Part shown: positions 55,853 through 64,000 of the stretch, one piece after another
Layout of the letters: every line of letters begins with the position of its first letter
How positions within the stretch are numbered: position 1 is the first letter of the stretch
Source of the DNA: Coenobita brevimanus
Taxonomy: Eukaryota; Arthropoda; Malacostraca; Decapoda; Coenobitidae
Assembly: GCA_032717465.1 (NCBI GenBank)
Contig: CM064632.1
Coordinates: forward strand, 30,199,926-30,263,925
DNA length: 64,000 nucleotides
Direction: 5' to 3'
Notes under the pieces: model-generated
Database searches by the model: none
The model's input: only the letters and a program-made list of their open reading frames with translations
Told to the model about the DNA's origin: nothing
Position numbers and translations under genes: made by a program

Positions 55853-55934
55853 CTTTATAATGTTATAAATGGCAGCTGAAAATGATACTAAGCACAGTGA
55901 GGCTAAAAATTATGATACAATTTCCAGTGCAGTC

Positions 55935-56305
55935 ATAATCCCTTCAGCCCGAGTACCCTTATAGTGGGGAGGATAACAAGGACTCTCATCTATAATTTAC
56001 TTACTCTAATTCGAAAAGTCTCGTAATTATATGGTGCTAGTAAGTATAAAATGAAAAGTACGTCATCGTGGTGAAGTGACTATATATACCCATTCTACGC
56101 TAACGTGGCCCAAAACTGCCATCTCTCCATACTGATTCCTGATTTGTAACAATAGATCAACACCTGAATATAGGCCTCGTTACGAAAAAGTGCTGTGGAA
56201 AAGATGTAGAGCCGTAGCAATGTCCTTTTCTGCTACTGTCCTGCGTGAAATGAGCTGCAAACGGACGAAAATCAGGGCCAAGTTAGAGTAAAAACAGTAT
56301 AGGCC
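55935..56305 (-). repeat. Dispersed repeat A, longest copy
   Basis: On the plus strand CCCTTCAGCCCGAGTACCCT at one end, then GGCCCAAAACTGCCATCTCT, GTAACAATAGATCAACACCT, CTCGTTACGAAAAAGTGCTG, GATGTAGAGCCGTAGCAATG, CGTGAAATGAGCTGCAAACG and ACGAAAATCAGGGCCAAGTT. This gives the fullest view of the family (about 370 bp) and no coding frame. Confidence 0.7.
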
Positions 56306-56394
56306 TAATCAGTTTGTTTTTCTGGCATGTCGATAAATACGGTAAATACATGCACACTCGTACGTTCCTATGCATATATGTACGCATGTCATAG

Positions 56395-56647
56395 CTTGAT
56401 GTCAAGAGAGAGAGAGAGAGTGGAAAGTGAGAGGGAGAAAGATGAATTAGTGAAGCGAAATCAAATAGAAAGGAGATGTACAGAGAACGAAAATGTCCAG
56501 CTAAGAAATACAAGTAAAAACAAAGAATGTGGAGTGAAAGAGAGGAAGGAAAGAGTGGAGTCAAAAGAAAATGCACAGTGGCAAGAGAACTGATGAAAGA
56601 AAAAAAAAAAAAAGAGTATTGGGAAAAGCAAATAACGAGAAACTCAA

Positions 56648-56702
<55 letters not shown>

Positions 56703-56785
56703 GTGTGGAATAAAAAAAAAATGCAGTGACAAGAGAACTGATAAAGGAAAAAGGAGTATATATTGGGAAAAGCAAATAACGAGAA

Positions 56786-56883
<98 letters not shown>

Positions 56884-56885
56884 TC
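56395..56885. repeat. ~143-bp tandem duplication with (GA)n and (GT)n
   Basis: The phrase ATTGGGAAAAGCAAATAACG plus AGAAACTCA occurs near 56618 and 56761, each followed by a GA run (56650-56698, 56790-56838) and preceded by GACAAGAGAACTGATAAAGG-like sequence. (GT)n follows at 56839-56880. Confidence 0.85.
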
Positions 56886-56941
56886 GTAGGTCGTAGGGCA
56901 AGACCACCTCCTTTCAACGGTAAAAAATGTTTCGACTACCT

Positions 56942-57075
56942 GTGTCTGTCTGTCTGTCTGTCTGTCTGCCCCTTGCTGTCTTTCTGTCTGTTTCTCTGTC
57001 TGCCTGTCTTTACATATGTACGTTTGTAGGTATGTATGTCTGTCTGTCTGTATGTATGTATGTATGTCTAACAGT
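56942..57075. repeat. TCTG/TATG tetranucleotide repeats
   Basis: TGTCTGTCTGTCTG at 56942-56968 and TCTGTCTGTATGTATGTATG at 57040-57066. Confidence 0.85.
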
Positions 57076-57288
57076 CTACCTCTATATGTGCTTTTCATTT
57101 ATCAATTTTTTCCTTCTCATCTTTCTCTTATGCCAGTTTTCCATCTATTCCCTATCATTTTATTATCTCATATCTGTATCATCCATTACTCTTATCCTTC
57201 CCTTTCTTTCCTACTCTCCTGTTTTCCCTCACGTTCCCTCTTGTTCAAACTTTCTTTTTTTTTTCCTCCTTCCTCTCGTCTGTAATTG

Positions 57289-57351
<63 letters not shown>

Positions 57352-57560
57352 GCATTACTTTTTGTTTTCTTGTTGCCTCTTGTGTGTTCCTATAATTTTT
57401 CCCTGGCTCCTCCTCCTCCTATTGCTGTTCCTTCGCAAAATCACTTTTTTTTTTTTTTGAATCGTATTCTATTACTTTTCCCCACAAGAAGAATGTTCTC
57501 TTCTGTATTGCATCCCCTCTCTTCTCATTTTCTCCTGACTGTCTGTTCTCCAAGTTTTCT

Positions 57561-57616
<56 letters not shown>

Positions 57617-57620
57617 CCTC
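57076..57620. repeat. Pyrimidine-rich tract with two (CT)n runs
   Basis: C/T-rich plus strand with CT runs at about 57290-57348 and 57560-57614. No gene. Confidence 0.8.
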
Positions 57621-58519
57621 CTGATGTTCTCTCCATCAGTGAAGTGTTATTTCAGTGGCTGTCCTCAGAAGCCTAGACGCATCCTTAGCTATTCAGCGTT
57701 TAGGAGAAAAGCAGAATCACATATTTTTAATAACATACCTTCTACGAGAAACAGTAAATCAATATATACATGGAGAGGTGAGCTTATGGAGGAGGGATTG
57801 AAGGTGGAGGAACTAGAATTTTAGACACTGAAAAGAAAGAGGAGAAGGAGACAAACACAAACAGCAGACAGACAGAACAGAGGAATATGGAGAAGGGCGA
57901 ATTTTGAAACTAAAAGTCACTCCGCCAAAGGGGACGAAGAGGAGGAGGAAAGAGGTGCTCGAGAGAGGGAGAAAAAAGGTGTAGGGGAAGAAGAGAAAAA
58001 AGAAGAAAAACTGAGAAACAGGAGAGAAAGCGAAGGGGGAAGGAAAGAGGGAAGGGAAAAACGAGGAAGGTTCACACGCGGACAGTAAACTTTCACATAT
58101 TTCTGGGAAAAAAAAAAAGAAGAAGGAAGGACTGAGAGGCACGATCCTGATCACGAAAAAGAATCAAGAAAATTAGAGTAGGACGGTATAGGGGGACTCA
58201 CAAGGAGTCATATTCTCGTTGGCATTGATGGCTACGTAGCATCTTTTAGTATGCCATTCATTAGGCATGTTAAACCTTTATACACTCTCTTATGTTCCTT
58301 ATATGTTTCTCGTATGGACATTGTTTACCGCAGTTGCGTAGATGAATAAAATGGTGTAAATACAACAAAGAATCGCTGAAGGGGAGGTGTTACGAAGCCA
58401 CCACTTAAAATCCCCAAACCAGTCCAACCCATAGAGTCACATTCTAAGTGCTGTGGAGGTTTCGTAATATTTCTTCTTTTCAAAATTATTCAGGCCATTA
58501 CACCTTAGTATGTTTGTGT
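57621..58519. other. No gene recognised; purine-rich 57790-58140
   Basis: The plus strand is A/G-rich between 57790 and 58140, the reverse of the neighbouring pyrimidine tract. No exon seen. Confidence 0.4.
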
Positions 58520-58878
58520 ATAGGCGACCATCATCCGCTTACTTGATGTACTGCTGCCTACTTCTTCCATCACCTTTATCATTCTTTTTATGTGTCTGCC
58601 GTCCTCTCTTCCTATTTCTGTTATTTTTCCTGTCACTTTTTATTACCCTTCTTTCCTTTTCTAGGTCGCTTTACACTGACAAGCCTAATGGTTTCGTGTA
58701 AGAAAGAAAACCATTTACAGCGCTGGGTGGTAACCATATACCGTACCCAACCCATAGGTGTTCCCTACTTCACAGTAAGTGGGTTGGTGGAGGGCTAGTT
58801 CCCCTAATGCAAAGACAAATGGCCACCCCTTCCGAGGTTATGGCGTCTGGCTATAAATAGATAGATAGATAGATAGAT
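58520..58878 (+). mobile_element. 5S-type SINE with LINE tail, 5'-truncated copy
   Basis: Shares with the next copy the phrases GACCATCATC, GATGTACTGCTGCCTACTTC, CTTTATCATTCTTTTT, AAGCCTAATGGTTTCG, CCATTTACAGCGCTGGGTGG, TAACCATATA, and GAGGGCTAG. The tail TGGCCACCCCTTCCGAGG, TTATGGCGTCTGGCTATA and (GATA)n corresponds to the 3' end of the RTE-like LINE. The 5S head is absent here. Confidence 0.85.
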
Positions 58879-58930
58879 GTTTGGGTATGTTGTAGTTGAA
58901 TTCTGTAGTGAGTATTAAAGCTATATAACT

Positions 58931-59050
58931 GCAAACGGCGATACCGTGTTGAGTACACCGCTTCTCGTCCGGTCAGCGAAATTAAGCAGTGTTGGGTCTG
59001 GTTAGTTCTTGGATTGGTTACCGCCTGGGAACACCAGATGCAGTTGGAAC
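58931..59050 (+). pseudogene. 5S rRNA-like sequence (SINE head)
   Basis: Collinear with arthropod 5S rRNA over its full ~120 nt: GCAAACGGCGATACCG, then GTTGAGTACACCGCTTCTCG, TCCGGTCAGCGAAATTAAGC, GTCTGGTTAGTTCTTGGATT and GGTTACCGCCTGGGAACACC. The A box, intermediate element and C box are recognisable but carry substitutions. Since no T-run terminator follows and it is fused to a SINE body, it is not a working 5S gene. Confidence 0.88.
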
Positions 59051-59422
59051 TGAATATTTGGTGATAGGTGGTGGTGACCATCATCTATTCGCCTGATGTA
59101 GTACTGCCTACTTCTTTCAGCTTTATCATTCTTTTTTTGTCTGCTCTTCTCTCTTCCTATTTCTTCCACAGTTCTTGTCACTGTATCGTACTCTTCTTTT
59201 CTTTTTAGGTGGCTTTACGTTGAGTAACAAGCCTAATGGTTTCGAGTCAGCTAGGAGACCATTTACAGTGCTGGGTGGTAACCATATAACCAACCCATTC
59301 GTGTTCCCTACGTATCAGCAAGGGGGTTAGCAGAGGGCTAGTGCCCTTCCCCGTAAAACAGCAAACTCAAAGACATACGCCCACCCCTTATGGGATTATG
59401 GTGTCTGCCTATAGATAGACAG
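58931..59422 (+). mobile_element. Full-length 5S rRNA-headed SINE with RTE-type tail
   Basis: Three modules in order: a 120-nt 5S rRNA-like head (58931-59050), a family-specific body (59070-59360, shared with 58520 and 7440), and a tail CCACCCCTTATGGGATTATG, GTGTCTGCCTATAGATAGAC equal to the last codons plus 3' UTR of the RTE-like LINE. The head carries the internal Pol III promoter, so the RNA could be made by Pol III. The tail would recruit the LINE reverse transcriptase. Known 5S-headed SINEs are called SINE3; whether one with an RTE tail has been described in crustaceans I cannot tell. No coding capacity. Confidence 0.85.
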
Positions 59423-60120
59423 AAGCAGCGAAGATGGAATGCCAATGCGAAATTTACAAAATAAGTCTAGCAGAATTAGGAACTTCCGAAATACAACCAT
59501 CAGTCTTGCTTCAGTCATAACTTAGGCCAACAAAAAAACCTGGGTGAAGAGAGAGAGAGAGAGAGAGAGATTGTGAATGGGCGTGTGGATAAGCTGACAG
59601 AATAGGATGAAACTTTTTGGTAAGGTGGAATAATGGATGTATAGCTGGTGGAATAGGTGGATGGATGGATGTTTGGACAGGATAGGATGGATGGGTAGAT
59701 GGCTAATAGCTAGGTAGATGAGACAAAACGTTGGTGGAAGGATGGGTGTGTGGTGGGAGACCATACAGTCTATTACATATTAAAAATATACACTCACTTG
59801 GTGTTTGTTTGTGCCTATGATGGACAGTGTATGTGTCAGCACTGGGTGGAAATCTTTGTCCTCACGATTGTGTAAAAGAGGCTGTTCATTCATGCTAACT
59901 TCATTCGTGTCGGCCATTTTTTTTCTTCTGATTTTCCTTGTAATTTAATTTCTCTGGTCCCACTAGATAACTTCTTAATAACTGTTTAACACGTATTTTA
60001 TGTATGTGTCAAATGTATAAATGGTAACAATCGTTGGGAAGGAGTGAATGCTGTAATAAATGAATGAATATATACAGCATATAATTGTTATTGTTGGTGC
60101 AAGTACTTAGTGATCGACAT
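59423..60120. other. No gene recognised; (GA)n and GGAT-rich DNA
   Basis: GA run at about 59550-59570 and GGATGGATGG-type DNA at 59640-59745. Nothing else identified. Confidence 0.4.
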
Positions 60121-60124
60121 AATG

Positions 60125-60222
60125 TAGGAGCAGGGCAGTGACATGGCGGGGGACATGGCGATATGGAGGCGATTTGTTTGTGGCCACGTCTTACGGGATT
60201 AAGGCGACTGACAATAGGTAGA
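60125..60222 (+). mobile_element. RTE-like LINE 3'-end fragment
   Basis: GGAGCAGGGCAGTGACATGG, CGGGGGACATGGCGATATGG and AGGCGATTTGTTTGTGGCCA match the end of the LINE ORF. GGGATTAAGGCGACTGACAA shows a TAA stop and short 3' UTR, then ATAGGTAGACA tail. Confidence 0.8.
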
Positions 60223-60692
<470 letters not shown>

Positions 60693-60823
60693 CGTAATCA
60701 AAGGTCTGGTTAATAATACTGAGCCGTTTAGTCCTCCTGCTGAGATAAAGGCCCAGTTGTCCAGTTGAACACTTGTTAATGACAGACTGGTAATTGCCTG
60801 TGACATTCGCTTTCACTTGGCGC

Positions 60824-60825
<2 letters not shown>

Positions 60826-60869
<44 letters not shown>
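60826..60869. repeat. (GT)n microsatellite
   Basis: About 40 bp of GT, about 140 bp from the complementary AC run. Confidence 0.9.
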
Positions 60870-60871
<2 letters not shown>

Positions 60872-61622
60872 ATATTCATGTGCATTCATGTGCTTGTGAA
60901 TTTGTATTAATGTTGCGTACACTGTATAGTTTTGCACCTATTAGGAAATGTACCTGAGTAGTGTATAATGAATATGTACAGTGCAGTAAAGTGCGTGTAT
61001 GTGTGCTCATATCCATGTTTATATACCTAAATACAGGTCAGCGTTTTGTGAATGAATGTGTACATGTGTTTAGGTGTGAGTTTCTGCATTTTTGTTTCTA
61101 AATGTGTACGTGTGTACGTGCATACGCGTTCCAAAAAGCTTCTGAAACGCAGGTTAAAATGATTATTTCACAGTGAGCATTGTTGCTGTGACCGTTGTTT
61201 CCTTAGGTAGATACACTTGTAGAGACAGCGTATTCCAAATTTTGTATAAAGATCTTTTCTCATGCTGTTCTGATCAAACCTGCAACTATACACGTTCATG
61301 AAGATTACACAAGATTAATATCACGCGGTTCATCAGCTTTAAATGTAGAGGCGGAACATTTTCAGATACTCTTTGGAGCTTATGTTATTCGTATGTGGAT
61401 GTTTCCTCTCGATCACTCTCCTGTCTGTGTGAATGAATCTTGGTGGGTACTTTTTATTCCTTTTTTCCATCCTCTTCCTCTGTGTCCCTCTCACATTCGA
61501 CTGGCTCAGTGTACCTAGGCAGACTTGTGCAGAAATTATGATGCCAGTAATACATAGCTTCTTGTTGGAGTCCGGCAGCAAGGGTGAGGGGTAACCTTGT
61601 GGTTACCTTAGTCAACAGTATC
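60870..61622. other. No gene recognised
   Basis: GTGTAC-rich DNA to 61130, then AT-rich unique DNA. Confidence 0.4.
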
Positions 61623-61698
61623 ACCATCATCATCATTATCATCATCGTTGTCGTCGCCGCCGCCGCTGCCCTCCTCGTCGTCGTCGTCGTCGTCGTCA
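61623..61698. repeat. (ATC)n/(GTC)n trinucleotide patch
   Basis: ATC units followed by GCCGCC and CGTCGTCGTCGTCG. Confidence 0.85.
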
Positions 61699-62499
61699 CA
61701 CTGTTTCCCCACTGATATATGGGGAGTAACCGGTAGGCAGTGACACCGGGATCTGATCTTCACTGGTTTTGCCAATGAAAAATGGCCAGAAAGAAAGACA
61801 CAGTATTGATGCATCCTGTTCCATCTGTTTTAATGCAAGTGATCCCTTATAAACCGAGGAACATCATCTAACGCAAAAAGTATAAATTGTAATAGATTCC
61901 ATCGTGGAGCAGATTTTAATGGAAAATAGTTTCCAAAGAGGTGCTGGAGAAACGAATTCTTGTGGTGGCACCGATACAATGGGTCGGGTTAACTGCCTGA
62001 GTATACATAGCTCCCTCAGCTTCCTCCCTTTCCCCCGAAAAGAGGATGAGTTACTGAAGGAGGACAGGTTATGCATGCAGCCTACCGGGTTCACATTTCA
62101 CATGAGCCTGATGCCACAACAGTAACATCAACAGCAATATTCATTGAAAATTGTATCTAATTCCATCGCTATAGTAGGTCTCCTCTAAGCTAAATAATGT
62201 CACCTGGCATTAGCAAAGATGTGATTATTAAGACTCTCATTCAGAAGATGTTAAAGCTGTCTTGGTGAATAGAAACTATAGCAGCACTGGGGAAAAATAC
62301 AGCATATGTGGGTATATGTATGAAAGTTATCAGTTGACTGGAAAAAGGAATGCTAAAAAGGTGAAAGACAGGCTGTGTGACTCAGGAGACAAACTAAGCA
62401 ATTAGAGTGAACAGAGAAAGAATGGAGAAGAAGGGGATTACATGAAACAGAGGAGTACCTGCCGTGAATGAGAATTAATTGTCTCGATTGATTCCTTCA
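61699..62499. other. No gene recognised
   Basis: The small open frame at 61904-62125 has no identifiable features. Confidence 0.35.
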
Positions 62500-62720
62500 G
62501 TTCCGGGATGATATTTTACAAATGTCTATAGTTCATCATCTTTAATTTGGCGGAGATATGCGGCCTTTTTCAACCTGTTTGCCGTTACTCAGCGTCAGAA
62601 TAAAACGTTAGTAATACCCTGAATCCTTTCCACAGCACTTCCTCGTGACTAGCTCCATATTCTATTGTTTATCTCTTGTTACAGCTCAGCAATTATGCGC
62701 CTAGTTTAAGTGAATTAAGT
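62500..62720 (+). repeat. Dispersed repeat A, copy 5
   Basis: Begins with TTCCTTCAGTTCCGGGATGA (compare CCCTTCAGCCCGAG elsewhere). It contains CCTTTCCACAGCACTTCCTC, GTGACTAGCTCCATATTCTA and TTGTTACAGCTCAGCAATTA. Confidence 0.6.
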
Positions 62721-62937
62721 AGTGATAACATCGAATCATTTCACTCTACTTAGACCTGTTTTAGTGAAGTGGTCCTTCCTGAAAAGAAAACTATTAGTTA
62801 CGACGAGTATATCCAACTCTGAAACAGCATCTTCTGGTAAAGGGATTAGCGACTGCCCTTCCAGTGCATAACGTTCTTTTTGCCTCAGTTTTGATACCAC
62901 CAGACAATATGTCCATAAACGGAATATAAGATGAATT

Positions 62938-63027
62938 ACAAGAGTGTATGTAAGTGAGGCGGAGAGGGGAAGGGGGAAGGGAAGACCGAGGATAAGACGA
63001 CGGGATGGATTGGATAGGTATACGAGT
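62938..63027 (+). mobile_element. RTE-like LINE internal fragment
   Basis: AGAGTGTATGTAAGTGAGGC then GAAGGGAAGACCGAGGATAA matches the RVYVSEVEGGRGRGRPRMRW part of the LINE C-terminal domain. Both ends are lost. Confidence 0.75.
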
Positions 63028-63648
63028 CGGGACCCCCAAATTCCCGGAATTGTTAACAAAAAACTTCAGTACAAGATCTTACAACAAATCCATTTTAGTT
63101 TCCGTCAGAGTACTTCCCTTGAGACGCCAAACTCTTCTCCCAGAGCTTTTTCCGTTCCCGTAAACGCTTAATGGTATTTTGTCACCATGTCGTGTGTACA
63201 ATATGACGAACTGGAAGACCTAGGACACTTAGTTTATTTTCTCCGTATTAAGTAAGAAAAATAGTATTAAACTGTCCAGCAATATAAAGAAATGTGAATT
63301 AGAAGAAGTATTTGAAACTCACTGGTAATGCATTTGTGAATGATACTTTAAGCTTACAAATATTTTCGTAAAAAAAAAAAAAAAAAAAAAAAGAATAATC
63401 AAACAAATTCGAAAACAATCCTCGATACAACTACGTATCAGAGTGGAGGCTGTCACAAAGGCTGTTTCCCAGAGTATCACTGAACTGAATCGCTTTGTCA
63501 GGTCTTAATCCTGTGTGTTATTCTGCGTCAATTTAGTGTGGCGTTTATGACAATGGTTGTGGAACTGTGAATAGAATTACATTACTGGCAGTGACTTAGA
63601 AAAAAGACATACCAAAATGAAGCGTCATACACTGAATCAAGAAAGCAA
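63028..63648. other. No gene recognised; poly-A at 63370
   Basis: A23 run at about 63370-63392. The 63560-63648 part would be the continuation of the left gap flank if the inverted copy is a true duplicate. Confidence 0.4.
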
Positions 63649-64000
63649 ATCTGTCTAGAAAAAGGTACTAGTTTGAATAGACAAAGCAAAGAAAAAGAAA
63701 CTAAAATGAGAAGGCACAGAACTGAAAACTGAAAAATGAACCTGAGTAAATAGACTAACTTGTCATGCAATGATTGTGACAGGAATCATATACTGTGCTA
63801 GATCATTCACACAGCGTGTCTCAGGTGTTACGGTGACGTGCTGGTGTTATGAAGTGATCTGGAGCTACTAAGAGTACAGAAGAGGCGGGCTGGCATTACT
63901 CTGACGATAAAGGGGCAGGTGAGTGGCTCGTTCACAAATATACATCTGTATATGACCACGTATATGTAATTCATCAAAGTTTAAGGATATGCATTTTTGG
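63649..64000 (-). repeat. Copy 2 of the inverted ~350-bp duplicate
   Basis: Reverse complement of 26074-26431: ATCTGTCTAGAAAAAGGTAC at the start, GAAGTGATCTGGAGCTACTA in the middle, CATCAAAGTTTAAGGATATG at the end. It runs off the right edge, so its true length is unknown. Confidence 0.85.

Noticed and set aside
58931..59050. Functional 5S rRNA gene
   Set aside because: Many substitutions, no downstream T-run terminator, and fusion to a SINE body shared with copies lacking the head.

Overview
This window looks like repeat-dense nuclear DNA from an arthropod, most likely a decapod or other malacostracan crustacean. The evidence is: very long AC/GT and AG/CT microsatellites; a nuclear copy of arthropod-type mitochondrial DNA (nad1, cox3, rrnL-trnV-rrnS, with TGA read as Trp in cox3); a block of the arthropod telomere motif (CCTAA/TTAGG); and many decayed LINEs, SINEs and Tc1-like elements. 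The organism call is inference; nothing here names a species. No prokaryotic gene organisation or CRISPR array is present, and there is no clearly intact host gene.

Layout. 1-1.35 kb: minisatellites (a degenerate unit, then a 35-bp unit) and simple repeats. 2.9-3.1 kb: a 200-bp foldback element whose core is telomere-like. 5.1-6.3 kb: a mosaic mitochondrial insertion. 6.6-8.5 kb: a tRNA-like SINE and a 17/25-bp minisatellite split by another SINE. 8.87-15.54 kb: a GC- and CpG-rich locus that looks like one plus-strand gene. It has a membrane-type N-terminus, about 5.3 kb of 27/33-bp units encoding E-D-E-P-S-E-G-L-P-like repeats, and a unique C-terminus, but the frame is broken many times. 16.3-17.0 kb: a ~100-bp tandem repeat. 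20.1-24.6 kb: ~0.5-kb inverted repeats bracketing a decayed Tc1-type transposase. 26.4 kb: a 100-N gap whose left flank recurs inverted at the right end of the window. 31.9-33.75 kb: a ~940-bp direct duplication.

From 35 kb on, the window holds several copies of one RTE-like LINE: 35.1-36.5 kb (minus), 38.2-39.06 kb, 40.9-41.7 kb, 46.6-48.56 kb, and short pieces at 17.3, 17.6, 60.1 and 62.9 kb. A second, CR1/L2-like LINE lies on the minus strand at 52.4-55.1 kb. Between them are large trinucleotide arrays, pyrimidine-rich tracts and a dispersed repeat seen five times.

The most interesting system is at 58.5-59.4 kb. It is a SINE whose head is a complete 5S rRNA-like sequence and whose tail matches the last codons, short 3' UTR and GATA tail of the RTE-like LINE in the same window. 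This suggests a Pol III-transcribed SINE mobilised by that LINE. All identifications come from reading the sequence and recalling families; no searches were run.
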